Shown here: positions 1 to 7,436 of the stretch, piece after piece | Position numbering within the stretch: position 1 is the first letter of the stretch | Layout of the letters: every line of letters begins with the position of its first letter | Notes under the pieces: model-generated | What the model saw: only the letters and a program-made list of their open reading frames with translations | The model's database searches: none | Told to the model about the DNA's origin: nothing | Source of the DNA: TMED14 sp002167805 | GTDB lineage: Bacteria > Bacteroidota > Bacteroidia > Flavobacteriales > Schleiferiaceae | NCBI GenBank assembly: GCA_965655795.1 | Contig: CBFHHY010000003.1 | Location: 62,001 to 126,000, forward strand | DNA: 64,000 nt | Direction of reading: 5' to 3' | Translations under genes and position numbers: made by a program

Positions 1-522
1 CATTTCAATTCCTTCATCCATTTTATCCAATCCTTCGTAAAAAATTGTAGCAACTGGACCTGTTGAATTCCTACAAACTTCTTTTGCAGCATCCACCCCT
101 TCAGAATTTAAGGCACTCTCAACGTCTTCAAGTAACTGATCACTATTCGTTGTAGATAAAGCTAGATAAATTATTCTCTCTATTACGAGAGCTAATCCTA
201 ATATCAAAGCTAAAAGAACAAATGACATGAAAAAAGGTCCACCATCAATAAAGTACTTTTTGAGAACTTGAGTGAAACTGGGGTCATCAGGTAAGGCTAC
301 CTCCTCAGATGAAGTTTCATCTAGTGAATTTAAAGCTGTGGAGTCAGCGACTGCTAAAGTAGAGTCTGTAGCTGCTGAAGTAGAATCTGTTTCAGAAGCC
401 ATACTCGAATCAACTGACACTAATTCTGTTGAGACTTGTGATGTTTCTGTAGCTTCTTGAGCAACAACTTTTTGTGTAAATAGAAATCCTGCTATCAGGA
501 TAAAATTGAGAACCTTTTTCAT
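1..522 (-). CDS. exbB: MotA/TolQ/ExbB proton channel family protein, N-terminal part (3' end off window)
   Basis: Reading leftwards from ATG at 522, 174 codons stay open to the window edge, so the C-terminal part is missing. The protein has a signal-like N-terminus, then about 55 residues rich in Ser, Thr, Asp and Glu, then a membrane segment preceded by YFIDGGPFFMSF and followed by the ERIIYL signature of Bacteroidetes ExbB proteins. The next part (residues about 130-170) matches the family's cytoplasmic region. ExbB forms the inner-membrane proton channel that energises TonB-dependent outer-membrane transport with ExbD and TonB, which would be expected just beyond the left edge. A convincing promoter lies at 567-596. 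Confidence 0.88.
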   Translation of the reverse strand, partial: MKKVLNFILIAGFLFTQKVVAQEATETSQVSTELVSVDSSMASETDSTSAATDSTLAVADSTALNSLDETSSEEVALPDDPSFTQVLKKYFIDGGPFFMSFVLLALILGLALVIERIIYLALSTTNSDQLLEDVESALNSEGVDAAKEVCRNSTGPVATIFYEGLDKMDEGIEM

Positions 523-566
523 TGGATTCAAAATAATTTAATTAAACGTTTTTAAACGAAGATGGA

Positions 567-596
567 CAAAAGTAGTAAATACAATGATCATCACAA
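567..596 (-). promoter_or_regulatory. Bacteroidetes-type promoter of exbB
   Basis: On the minus strand, TTG (594-596) is followed after 19 bases by TACTTTTG (567-574), matching the Bacteroidetes housekeeping promoter pattern TTG-N17-21-TAnnTTTG. It sits 44 bases upstream of the exbB ATG. Identified by eye only. Confidence 0.6.
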
Positions 597-677
597 ACAA
601 GTAATCAAAATTGGACAAACATCATGCCGCGATTCAATTTTATCCTCATCGAATAGAATTGACCTTTATTCGAAAAA

Positions 678-1280
678 CTAATTTTTATAAGTTGCAATCT
701 TTAAAGCATTGGATCCCCAATCTTTAGTGCTTTCAATCGCACTTAAAGCATCTTTTGAACTCGAAACAACCGTCCATAGGGAAAGGTGTTCAGATCGCAT
801 AAAGTTCTCTTTTACCATTTTTGACAATAATTCTATTAAAGAATCATAAAAACCATCATAATTTACAATGATTATGGGTTTTAGATACCGACCTAATCTT
901 TTTAACGTTATCACCTCTAATAACTCTTCCAGAGTTCCACAGCCCCCAGGAAGAGCGATTACTCCCTCAGTGTCTTTCATCAAAAGCTTCTTTCGCTCTG
1001 ACATGGTTTCAACAAAAATAAAATCTTCAACCAGAGGGTGGTTTAGTTCGATATCTTTCAAGAAATTAGGCATCACCCCCTGAACTTGACCGTCAGAGGC
1101 AAGTATTTTAGATGCCAAGTGTCCCATCAATCCCGTTTTACCTCCTCCGAAAACCAGTTTAACATTTTTTTCAATAAAACCCTCGGCTAAATACTCCGCT
1201 TGCTTCAAATACCCCTTATTTGTTTTTGCCGAGGAAGCGCAATAAACTACAACTCTAGATCCATTGAGTTTTTTTTTCAT
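678..1280 (-). CDS. LOG family (TIGR00730) Rossmann-fold protein, putative nucleotide 5'-monophosphate phosphoribohydrolase
   Basis: This 200-residue protein has the two hallmarks of the LOG/lysine-decarboxylase-like family: VFGGGKTGLMG near residue 43 and PGGCGTLEELLEVIT near residue 111, the PGGxGTxxE catalytic/nucleotide-binding motif. Family members hydrolyse AMP-like or cytokinin riboside monophosphates to base plus ribose-5-phosphate. The bacterial substrate is often unknown. It starts 11 bases after the stop of a small conserved gene (1292-1465), so the two are probably co-transcribed. Length is normal for the family. Confidence 0.88.
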   Translation of the reverse strand: MKKKLNGSRVVVYCASSAKTNKGYLKQAEYLAEGFIEKNVKLVFGGGKTGLMGHLASKILASDGQVQGVMPNFLKDIELNHPLVEDFIFVETMSERKKLLMKDTEGVIALPGGCGTLEELLEVITLKRLGRYLKPIIIVNYDGFYDSLIELLSKMVKENFMRSEHLSLWTVVSSSKDALSAIESTKDWGSNALKIATYKN

Positions 1281-1291
1281 TATCTGAACCC

Positions 1292-1465
1292 TTATTTATC
1301 CTTTCGAAGTTCCTCAATTTTCTTTCCTAACTCCTCTGCTTCCGCTCTTTTAATATCTGAAGCAGCACGGTCAGTTGTAGACAAATCGTACGACTCTTGA
1401 AGAAGAGCTTTATATCTAATAGTTAACTTCTCTTCTTCAGTTTTCCCTTTGAACCATCCAAACAT
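1292..1465 (-). CDS. small conserved charged protein, Lacal_2735-like
   Basis: A 57-codon ORF begins MFGWFKGKTEEEKL and continues as an almost uninterrupted charged helix (Glu, Lys, Arg, Ala) ending KKIEELRKDK. The MFGxFK start, the length and the helical layout match a small Bacteroidetes family annotated as Lacal_2735 family protein, of unknown function. It is cytoplasmic with no membrane segment. It lies 11 bases upstream of the LOG gene on the same strand. The family call rests on memory of its shape, not on a search. Confidence 0.65.
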   Translation of the reverse strand: MFGWFKGKTEEEKLTIRYKALLQESYDLSTTDRAASDIKRAEAEELGKKIEELRKDK

Positions 1466-1499
1466 CCGGTTTAAATTATAAATTAATTATTAAAAAGAT

Positions 1500-1529
1500 T
1501 TGACAACAGTAAATTATATTATTTGTCAA
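1500..1529 (-). terminator. possible terminator of the peroxiredoxin-thioredoxin operon
   Basis: Perfect 7-bp arms TTGACAA/TTGTCAA (1500-1506 and 1523-1529) flank a 16-base A/T loop. On the minus strand they are followed by TCTTTTTAAT. The structure overlaps the last codons of the gene ending at 1519. The stem is weak, so this is tentative. Confidence 0.35.
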
Positions 1530-1776
1530 TACTACCGAGAACTCGCTTCATAAATTCAGCTGATGCAGCTTTGGCATCTTTCGCCCCTTTACTGTCCCTA
1601 ATTATTCCAATCACTTCTATGGCCCCTAAAGTATTGGAAATAAGCTCCCCTATAACCTCTATTTCTTCATCCTTTAAAGATGGAATTTCAGAAATCACCT
1701 CTAGAACTTCTACTGTTTCAAATAGATAATCTTCATCAAATTTTTCAGATAAAGTTCTAATTAGAGGCAACTTCAT
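1519..1776 (-). CDS. DUF6952-like small protein of the peroxiredoxin operon
   Basis: This 85-residue acidic, helical protein begins MKLPLIRTLSEKF and ends FMKRVLGSIDK, with an internal EEIEVIGELISNTLGAIEV stretch. These are features of the small Bacteroidetes protein family (DUF6952) encoded next to thioredoxin and AhpC-type peroxiredoxin. The function is unknown. The position suggests a role with the peroxide-detoxifying pair. Its start overlaps the thioredoxin stop by 20 bases, which implies translational coupling. No Cys is present, so it is not itself a thiol redox protein. Confidence 0.75.
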   Translation of the reverse strand: MKLPLIRTLSEKFDEDYLFETVEVLEVISEIPSLKDEEIEVIGELISNTLGAIEVIGIIRDSKGAKDAKAASAEFMKRVLGSIDK

Positions 1777-2068
1777 CTACAAAATCCTTTAAAACCTGCA
1801 ATTTATTCGTTTGAACTTGCCCTATGATTTTACCCTTTTCAAAAGCAGCAAAAGTCGGTAAATTACTAACATCAGCATATTGCCTTGAATTGGGAAGCTT
1901 TTCGGCATCAATATAGTAAAACGAAGCATTGAGATTTTCAGCTGCAAATTTTTTGAATTTTGGCTTCATGATTCGGCAATTCCCGCACCATCCTGCGCCA
2001 TATTGAACCAAAACTTTATCAGTCTTTGACAAAACCTCTCCTAAGTTATCTTCTTTCAGTTCAATCAT
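1757..2068 (-). CDS. thioredoxin family protein
   Basis: A single thioredoxin domain of 103 residues with the redox-active motif W27-C-G-N-C31 and a thioredoxin-type LPTFAAFEKGKIIGQ region containing the cis-Pro. It has no signal peptide, so it is cytoplasmic. It begins 8 bases after the peroxiredoxin stop and overlaps the following small gene, so the three form an operon. The likely job is reducing the adjacent peroxiredoxin, inferred from context. The variant WCGNC replaces the WCGPC of canonical TrxA. Confidence 0.9.
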   Translation of the reverse strand: MIELKEDNLGEVLSKTDKVLVQYGAGWCGNCRIMKPKFKKFAAENLNASFYYIDAEKLPNSRQYADVSNLPTFAAFEKGKIIGQVQTNKLQVLKDFVDEVASN

Positions 2069-2076
2069 AATAAATT

Positions 2077-2706
2077 CTAATGCTTACTTAAGTAATTAGC
2101 TACACTCTCGCGAGATTCACTCATAGCTTCTTTTCCTTCTTCCCAGTTAGCAGGACATACCTCACCATGTTTCTGGTTGTGGGCATAGCCATCAATAAGT
2201 CGAAGGTATTCGTCTACATTCCGACCAAGTGGCATAACATTTACAGATTCATGAAAAATTGTGCCTTCTTCATCAATCAAAAAAGTAGCACGATAACTCA
2301 CGTTATCTCCTTCAATTGAATAATTCTCCTCGGTACCTACATATTCTGTATCCAGTATATCAAGAGTCTCCGAGAGGTGTCGAGTCGAATCAGCAATCAA
2401 AGGAAATGTTACACCTTCAATACCACCATTGTCTTTTGGAGTGCTTAGCCAAGCGAAATGCACCTCCGGGGTATCACAACTCGCTCCAATTACCATCGTG
2501 TTGCGTTTTTCAAACTCTGAGAGCTTTGATTGAAAAGCGTGTATCTCAGTGGGGCAAACAAACGTAAAATCCTTTGGGTACCAAAATAAAATGATCTTCT
2601 TTTTATTTTCTAATGCCTCTTGTAACACATTTATTTTAAAAGTGTCACCCATTTCATTCATAGCATTTACAGAAATATCTGGGAATTTTTTACCGACCTT
2701 ACTCAT
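2077..2706 (-). CDS. AhpC/Prx1-type 2-Cys peroxiredoxin
   Basis: 209 residues with the peroxidatic cysteine in FVCPTEIHAF (Cys51) and a resolving cysteine in GEVCPANW (Cys184). This is the typical 2-Cys AhpC/Prx1 architecture that reduces H2O2 and organic hydroperoxides. It is first in an operon with thioredoxin and the DUF6952-like gene, which offers an electron donor in place of AhpF. A well-formed promoter lies immediately upstream (2741-2768). Length and motifs are complete. Confidence 0.93.
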   Translation of the reverse strand: MSKVGKKFPDISVNAMNEMGDTFKINVLQEALENKKKIILFWYPKDFTFVCPTEIHAFQSKLSEFEKRNTMVIGASCDTPEVHFAWLSTPKDNGGIEGVTFPLIADSTRHLSETLDILDTEYVGTEENYSIEGDNVSYRATFLIDEEGTIFHESVNVMPLGRNVDEYLRLIDGYAHNQKHGEVCPANWEEGKEAMSESRESVANYLSKH

Positions 2707-2740
2707 TTGAATTTTTGATTTTTGATTGTGAATAATTTTT

Positions 2741-2768
2741 CAAAGTTAAGCGTTAAAAATCGAGCCAA
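2741..2768 (-). promoter_or_regulatory. promoter of the peroxiredoxin operon
   Basis: On the minus strand, TTG (2766-2768), 17 bases, then TAACTTTG (2741-2748) fits TTG-N17-TAnnTTTG. The -7 box ends 34 bases before the peroxiredoxin ATG at 2706. Confidence 0.6.
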
Positions 2769-2851
2769 AAAGAGGAAGAATAAATATTTTTTATCGGTTT
2801 AATCTAAACGCTTTTCGCTTGATCAAAGACATATATGAGTTTGTAATGACC

Positions 2852-2859
2852 TATATTTG
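2852..2859 (+). promoter_or_regulatory. -7 box of the rhlE-type helicase gene
   Basis: TATATTTG matches TAnnTTTG. Its last base is only 6 bases before the TTG start at 2865, so transcription would begin at or next to the start codon. No TTG lies at a normal distance upstream. Confidence 0.35.
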
Positions 2860-2864
2860 TTTCC

Positions 2865-4241
2865 TTGAAAGACTTCATAAACTTAGGACTTGCTTCACCT
2901 CTTTTAGATGCCTTGGCAAAGCAGGGCTACAAGAAGCCAACCCCAATTCAAATCAAAGCCATACCGCCTGCACTCGAAGGTAAAGACATATTAGGCACAG
3001 CACAAACTGGTACTGGCAAAACAGCTGCATTTACCTTACCTATCCTCCAACAGATTCTACCAGTTCTAAAGGATAAAAATAAGAGACTTATACGAGTTTT
3101 AATTTTAACTCCTACTAGAGAACTGGCTATTCAGATTCATGAGAACATTTCTCATTATGGAAGCCAAACAAAAGTATTTCATTCCGTAATATTTGGCGGA
3201 GTCGGACAAAAACAGCAAACCGACGCATTGAGACGTGGTGTTGATATAATAACTGCTACACCAGGTAGACTATTAGACCTGATGAATCAGGGATACGTTA
3301 ACCTAAGTAGAATTGAACACTTTGTCTTAGATGAGGCGGACAGAATGCTAGACATGGGATTTATTCATGATGTGAAAAAAATATTTTCAAAGATCCCTAG
3401 CAAAAGACAGACTTTACTTTTTTCAGCGACTATGCCAAAAGAAGTATTGAGCCTAAGTAATTTCTTACTCAAAGATCCCATTCGAATATCAGTGGCACCT
3501 GTATCTGCAACTGCCGAAAAAGTAAATCAAAAAGTATTTTTTGTTGATCAAAAATCAAAACAATTGCTTTTGAAATCACTCTTAAAAAATGATAAAATAG
3601 ATATCAGTTCTGTTTTAGTTTTCACAAGAACAAAACATGGGGCGAACCGAGTAGTAAAAGACCTGACGAAAAATAACATTACCGCACAAGCAATTCACGG
3701 AAATAAGAGTCAAAATGCACGACAAAATGCTTTAGATAACTTTAAAAAAAGAATTACAAGAGTACTTGTTGCCACAGACATTGCTGCGCGCGGAATTGAT
3801 ATTGACGATTTATCTCATGTGATTAATTATGATATTCCAAATATCCCGGAAACCTATGTTCATAGAATAGGAAGGACTGGAAGAGCTGGAAATAGCGGTA
3901 TTGCTTGGTCTTTTGTTGATACTGAAGAGCGCAAATACTTATCTGATATTCAAAAGCTCATAAAAAAAGAAATTGAAATTGAAATAAATCACGAATTCCA
4001 ACCTCAATCAAATGCAGGGAAGGGAAAAAGAGTTCAAAAGTCAAAAAGAAACAGTTCTAATGAACAGAGATTTAAAAAAAATAAACTTAAGAAAGTGCAA
4101 AGTCAAAAAAAGTATCATGAAAAAAAGTCACATGCTGTTTCAGGCATAGAAAAAAACAATTCGAGAAAAGAGAATGATACTTCCTACTGGGGAAGTGACT
4201 CTTCTGGCTCAGGGGGTGCTTTTACGAAACCAAAAAATTAA
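2865..4241 (+). CDS. rhlE: DEAD-box ATP-dependent RNA helicase, RhlE type
   Basis: The complete motif set of a DEAD-box helicase is present: Q motif (GYKKPTPIQ), Walker A AQTGTGKT, PTRELA, DEAD, SAT, LVFTRTK, RGIDIDD and HRIGRTGRAG. The core (about residues 1-375) is followed by a Lys/Arg/Ser/Asn-rich tail of about 85 residues typical of RhlE-like RNA binding extensions. It unwinds structured RNA in ribosome assembly or mRNA decay. The start is TTG: it gives the expected N-terminus KDFINLGLASPLLDAL, and the nearby ATG at 2846 is out of frame. Confidence 0.92.
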   Translation: MKDFINLGLASPLLDALAKQGYKKPTPIQIKAIPPALEGKDILGTAQTGTGKTAAFTLPILQQILPVLKDKNKRLIRVLILTPTRELAIQIHENISHYGSQTKVFHSVIFGGVGQKQQTDALRRGVDIITATPGRLLDLMNQGYVNLSRIEHFVLDEADRMLDMGFIHDVKKIFSKIPSKRQTLLFSATMPKEVLSLSNFLLKDPIRISVAPVSATAEKVNQKVFFVDQKSKQLLLKSLLKNDKIDISSVLVFTRTKHGANRVVKDLTKNNITAQAIHGNKSQNARQNALDNFKKRITRVLVATDIAARGIDIDDLSHVINYDIPNIPETYVHRIGRTGRAGNSGIAWSFVDTEERKYLSDIQKLIKKEIEIEINHEFQPQSNAGKGKRVQKSKRNSSNEQRFKKNKLKKVQSQKKYHEKKSHAVSGIEKNNSRKENDTSYWGSDSSGSGGAFTKPKN

Positions 4242-4273
4242 TGCCATAAAACCCTCATTAATAAAAAATAAAT

Positions 4274-4810
4274 ATGAAAATCATAGCATTTGGAGCATCA
4301 TATTCAAGAGATTCAATAAATAAGGAATGGGCTCGATTTGTCGCTCTCCAGATATCAAAAGAGTCATCTGAAGTTTTAGATTTAAATGATTTTGACTTGC
4401 CTGTTTATACAGTTGAACGAGAGAAAAATGGTATACCAAAGGCAGTGGGATCATTTATTTCAAAATTAAATTCAGCAGACCTTTTGGTTATTTCTTTTGC
4501 GGAATACAACGGCTCCTACACAGCTGGATTCAAAAATTTATTCGATTGGGCGTCTGTTCACACATTGAAAATGTTTGAAGGGAAAAAATTAATTCTTCTT
4601 TCGACTGCTCCAGGTAAAAGAGGTGGTAGAACTGTTTTAAATGCTGCAATTGAAAGATTCCCAAGACATGGAGGTGAAATAATTGGCACCATGACTTTAC
4701 CTAATTTCAAAGAAAATTTTGATCCTGGAACAGGGTTTAAAAATGATCAAATCCGAGAGATATTTGAATCTTTCATGAATGAAATCAAACGAGTTATAAC
4801 AAAATGCTAA
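4274..4810 (+). CDS. NADPH-dependent FMN reductase family protein
   Basis: This 178-residue flavodoxin-like protein starts MKIIAFGASYSRDS, the phosphate-binding loop for FMN, and carries SFAEYNGSYTAGFKNLFDW and LLSTAPGKRGG, both signatures of the NADPH-dependent FMN reductase (chromate/quinone/azo reductase-like) family. It is a cytoplasmic flavoenzyme, probably dimeric. The physiological acceptor cannot be told from sequence. It lies 32 bases after the helicase and 37 bases before the next gene, with no obvious terminator between. Confidence 0.87.
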   Translation: MKIIAFGASYSRDSINKEWARFVALQISKESSEVLDLNDFDLPVYTVEREKNGIPKAVGSFISKLNSADLLVISFAEYNGSYTAGFKNLFDWASVHTLKMFEGKKLILLSTAPGKRGGRTVLNAAIERFPRHGGEIIGTMTLPNFKENFDPGTGFKNDQIREIFESFMNEIKRVITKC

Positions 4811-4847
4811 TAGTTCATTATACTGAGTTTTCTTTATATTAAAGAAT

Positions 4848-5603
4848 ATGAATTTATCGTTTTACCATAACACTGGAAAAATTTACCTATCATTACTTTT
4901 CATATTGATAAACTCTTTTTTAATTCAAGCTCAAAACATTTCGAATAACCTGTGGATTGATCTTAACCTAAACTATGAAATGTTTAACACAATTGATCTT
5001 AAATATGAAATTGGAAATAGATCAAATGACAATGGGGCCAGAAAGAGCTATCATGATTTTATAATTAAATACTCTGTTAATAAACGCTTCAAGATAGCGT
5101 TAGGCACCAGACACTCTAACCTTTCATTTTTGGATTCAACAATTTTCAATGATGGTTTAAAGGAAGACTTTGAGGACGTGGCTGACAGATTTCATTTTGA
5201 TGTATCTGGCAGATTAATTAAGTATGGTGAGTTCAAATTAAAATATCGCATCAGAGCACAGAGAAAAAATCGTGGTTTTTATTCTGGTATTGGCAACCCA
5301 ACATTTAAAAGAACATATATTCGTTCCAGAGGTGTTATTGAATATACAGTATCAAAAAAAATGAGAGCTACAGCTGGCTCCGAATTATTTTTTTCCCTAG
5401 AAGAGAATTCACCAATTTACATAGGAAAAAATAGACATACTCTTGGAATAGAATATGATTTAAATAAAATCTACAGTGCAAGGCTAAAATATTCATATCA
5501 AACAGAGTTCAGGCCTTCTCTGCAAGAATCCTTAAATATTTTAATGTTAAATTTCAAAATTGATTTAAACCAATTATCAAAGAAATTGAATTTGAAGAAT
5601 TAA
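4848..5603 (+). CDS. DUF2490 family outer-membrane barrel-like protein
   Basis: The 251-residue protein has a signal peptide (hydrophobic segment ending ...FLIQAQ, cleavage near residue 29) and a mature part of alternating polar/aromatic beta strands, starting NISNNLWIDLNLNYEMF and including KIALGTRHSN and RLKYSYQTEF, as in DUF2490. This is probably a small outer-membrane barrel. It is first in a tight three-gene run: 9 bases to the VTC gene, which overlaps the DUF4956 gene. A role alongside polyphosphate synthesis is inferred from context only. Confidence 0.75.
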   Translation: MNLSFYHNTGKIYLSLLFILINSFLIQAQNISNNLWIDLNLNYEMFNTIDLKYEIGNRSNDNGARKSYHDFIIKYSVNKRFKIALGTRHSNLSFLDSTIFNDGLKEDFEDVADRFHFDVSGRLIKYGEFKLKYRIRAQRKNRGFYSGIGNPTFKRTYIRSRGVIEYTVSKKMRATAGSELFFSLEENSPIYIGKNRHTLGIEYDLNKIYSARLKYSYQTEFRPSLQESLNILMLNFKIDLNQLSKKLNLKN

Positions 5604-5612
5604 CTTGCGCGT

Positions 5613-6359
5613 ATGAGTTTAAATTCTGTTTTGGAACAATTTAGTCCAATTTCCTTAAAGGAAATGGATAGTGTTAAGCTCATGAGCCGGTTTGATTCAA
5701 AATTTATATTTCCTTTACTAACACTTAATGAAGTTTTAAAAAATTTAAATAAATATTATCGAGTCCTCAATATTAAAGGGAAAAATATTCACTCCTATGA
5801 AAGCCTATACCTTGACGATAAAGAAAATCGATTTTATAACGATCATCATTCAGGGAAAAATCCCAGATTTAAAGTAAGGCATCGAAAATATGTAGATTCC
5901 AATATGACTTTCTTGGAAGTGAAAGAAAAGAGGGATGGACGGACAAATAAAAATCGAATTTCAAGCACTAAATGGGCTGAGGATTTCTCAGATAATCAAA
6001 CAAAATTTTTAAATGATTTTTCTCTACCAACTAAAAACCTGAGAAAAACAATTAAGACCTCTTATGACAGAATAACATTGGTATCACTGCTGACTGCAGA
6101 GAGAATAACGATAGATATTAATATTCAATTTTTCGATAAAAAAAATACAGTTACAACGCATGAATTTGTTGTAGCTGAAATCAAACAAAATAAAATTCAA
6201 AGAGATAGTCCTTTTTATAAAAAAATGAAAGCGATGAATCTACGCCGAACAAATATTAGTAAATATATTATCGGAAGAATTCTTCTTGACGATAATAAAA
6301 GTTTAAAAAATAACAGATTTAAAAGTGTTCTAATGAAAATTAAAGAAATTGAAAAATGA
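5613..6359 (+). CDS. VTC-domain polyphosphate polymerase-like protein
   Basis: 248 residues spanning one VTC domain (CYTH/triphosphate-tunnel fold). The ordered charged motifs of the tunnel are visible: SRFDSKFIF, YESLYLDD, YNDHHSGKNPRFKVRHRKY, FLEVKEKRDGRTNKNRI, ERITIDINIQF, VAEIKQNK and TNISKYIIGRILL. In eukaryotic Vtc4 this domain makes polyphosphate from ATP. Bacterial homologues are annotated as polyphosphate polymerase domain proteins and usually neighbour DUF4956, as here (4-bp ATGA overlap). Catalysis in this organism is inferred. A plain triphosphatase role is possible. Confidence 0.85.
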   Translation: MSLNSVLEQFSPISLKEMDSVKLMSRFDSKFIFPLLTLNEVLKNLNKYYRVLNIKGKNIHSYESLYLDDKENRFYNDHHSGKNPRFKVRHRKYVDSNMTFLEVKEKRDGRTNKNRISSTKWAEDFSDNQTKFLNDFSLPTKNLRKTIKTSYDRITLVSLLTAERITIDINIQFFDKKNTVTTHEFVVAEIKQNKIQRDSPFYKKMKAMNLRRTNISKYIIGRILLDDNKSLKNNRFKSVLMKIKEIEK

Positions 6360-6955
6360 ACATAACTTGGTTTGACTCTGACTTTTATACCCTAATCTTA
6401 AGGTTATCCATTAATCTATTGTTCTTAATAGTAGTAATTAGATATCTATATTACCCCAAGACCAAAAGAAAAGACTATCTATTTACATATTTTCTCATTG
6501 GATTCATGACTTTTTTTCTCTGCTTTGGATTAAAAAAACTAGATATTGATACCGGAATGGGGCTAGGTTTGTTTGCAATTTTTGGTATCATTAGATATCG
6601 GACAAACACCATTGAAATTAAAGAAATGACCTATTTATTTATAGTAATTGGATTAAGTGTCATTAATTCTTTGGCGTCAAACAAAATCTCAATTGCAGAA
6701 CTTATATTTATAAATGTATCTGCTTGCCTGCTCACATATTTAATTGAGTATGTTTTCCTTTTGCGAAATGAATCACGAAAAATAATTTTATTTGAACAGA
6801 TTGAACTTATTAAATCTTTGAATAAAGCTGAACTAAAATTAAATCTAGAGGAAAGAACGGGACTAAAAATAAATCGAATTGAAATTGGGAAAATTAATTA
6901 TCTCAATGATACCGCAGATATAAAAATATTTTATTTCGAAGACGATCAGAAATAG
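6356..6955 (+). CDS. DUF4956 family integral membrane protein
   Basis: 199 residues with about four membrane segments in the first 130 residues, then a cytoplasmic tail. The signature MGLGLFAIFGIIRYRTNTIEIKEMTYLF is diagnostic of DUF4956. The family is of unknown function but repeatedly pairs with VTC-domain proteins. Here the two share the ATGA at 6356-6359, implying coupled translation and probably a membrane complex. The C-terminal part (EERTGLKINRIEIG...ADIKIFYF) resembles a small beta/alpha domain. It is the last gene of the cassette. Confidence 0.85.
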   Translation: MNITWFDSDFYTLILRLSINLLFLIVVIRYLYYPKTKRKDYLFTYFLIGFMTFFLCFGLKKLDIDTGMGLGLFAIFGIIRYRTNTIEIKEMTYLFIVIGLSVINSLASNKISIAELIFINVSACLLTYLIEYVFLLRNESRKIILFEQIELIKSLNKAELKLNLEERTGLKINRIEIGKINYLNDTADIKIFYFEDDQK

Positions 6956-6968
6956 AGAGTATAAAAAA

Positions 6969-6988
6969 GCCTTGGGTCTCCCCAAGGC
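6969..6988 (-). terminator. intrinsic terminator, minus orientation
   Basis: A perfect 8-bp stem GCCTTGGG/CCCAAGGC with a 4-base loop. Read on the minus strand it is followed directly by TTTTTTAT. On the plus strand it lies 13 bases after the DUF4956 stop but lacks a T-run there, so its orientation fits a minus-strand transcript, perhaps that of the MFS gene or the remnant at 7.2-7.4 kb. Confidence 0.6.
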
Positions 6989-7111
6989 CATAAAACTGGA
7001 TTTAGTAAGGCGTTTAACATTCAAACAGCACCCAGATTTACAGTCGAAATATGGATATTTCAAATAACTAAGATGTTAAGTTTATATTAACAAAACTTTA
7101 AGTATTAAAAG

Positions 7112-7241
7112 ATGAAGACTATTATTTATTTTGGAAGCTTAGCCTTCTTATTGGAAGCTTAGCCTTCTTACTGCTTTTAAATTCTTGTAATAACACCAAG
7201 GGCATGAAAACAAATAATACTGATGAATTCCAATGGCATCA
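7112..7241 (+). pseudogene. small lipoprotein stub frameshifted by a 20-bp tandem duplication
   Basis: ATG at 7112 opens MKTIIYFGSLAFLL and then hits TAG, because the 20-base unit TTGGAAGCTTAGCCTTCTTA is present twice (7131-7150, 7151-7170). Removing one copy restores a lipoprotein signal peptide with lipobox LNSC and a short polar tail ending at TAA near 7241, 37 residues in all. Even the restored version looks truncated, so the gene was probably already losing its body, or a larger 3' part was deleted. The parent family is not recognisable. Confidence 0.6.
7131..7170 (+). repeat. perfect 20-bp direct tandem duplication
   Basis: Two adjacent identical copies of TTGGAAGCTTAGCCTTCTTA. Twenty is not a multiple of three, so the duplication shifts the reading frame of the lipoprotein stub. 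This is typical of a replication-slippage event. Confidence 0.9.
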
Positions 7242-7398
7242 TTAAAAAATGAGTTTTTTCCATTACAATAGGATCTATCCGCTGATGGCCGACAGCGACA
7301 ATTTGAACCAGAGGATCATTTTGATACCGATCTAAAAGCTCATGAACTAAATGCTTCCCGACAAATCCTGTAGCACCAATGACCCAATGATATCTAAT
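7235..7398 (-). pseudogene. N-terminal remnant of an NAD(P)-binding epimerase/oxidoreductase-like gene
   Basis: On the minus strand the frame beginning at 7398 encodes RYHWVIGATGFVGKHLVHELL followed by VQIVAVGHQ. This is a textbook Rossmann nucleotide-binding start (GATGFVG) of an atypical short-chain dehydrogenase, similar in layout to HTATIP2/YwnB-like proteins. No ATG starts it: the codon at the expected start is ATT (7396-7398), probably a mutated ATG. Homology appears to end near 7240, after roughly 55 codons, where the frame runs antisense into the lipoprotein stub. Confidence 0.65.
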
Positions 7399-7436
7399 AA
7401 TCGATTTTTTTAAATGAAATGTTGATTCATAATTTT

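Larger units (their letters stand above)
6956..7436. other. gene-poor, degraded interval with two gene remnants
   Basis: This 481-base interval has no intact gene. From left to right it holds a minus-oriented hairpin terminator (6969-6988), a lipoprotein stub broken by a 20-bp tandem duplication (7112-7241), and an antisense remnant of an NAD(P)-binding Rossmann protein (about 7235-7398). The two remnants meet near 7240, suggesting a deletion that fused two decaying genes. Confidence 0.7.

Noticed and set aside
272..460. 62-codon Ser/Val/Glu-rich plus-strand ORF
   Set aside because: It is the complement of the low-complexity segment of exbB; its composition comes from the antisense repeats.
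6863..7063. 66-codon minus-strand ORF over the end of the DUF4956 gene and its terminator
   Set aside because: It reads through a strong hairpin terminator and the antisense of a conserved gene, and its sequence has no domain-like character.
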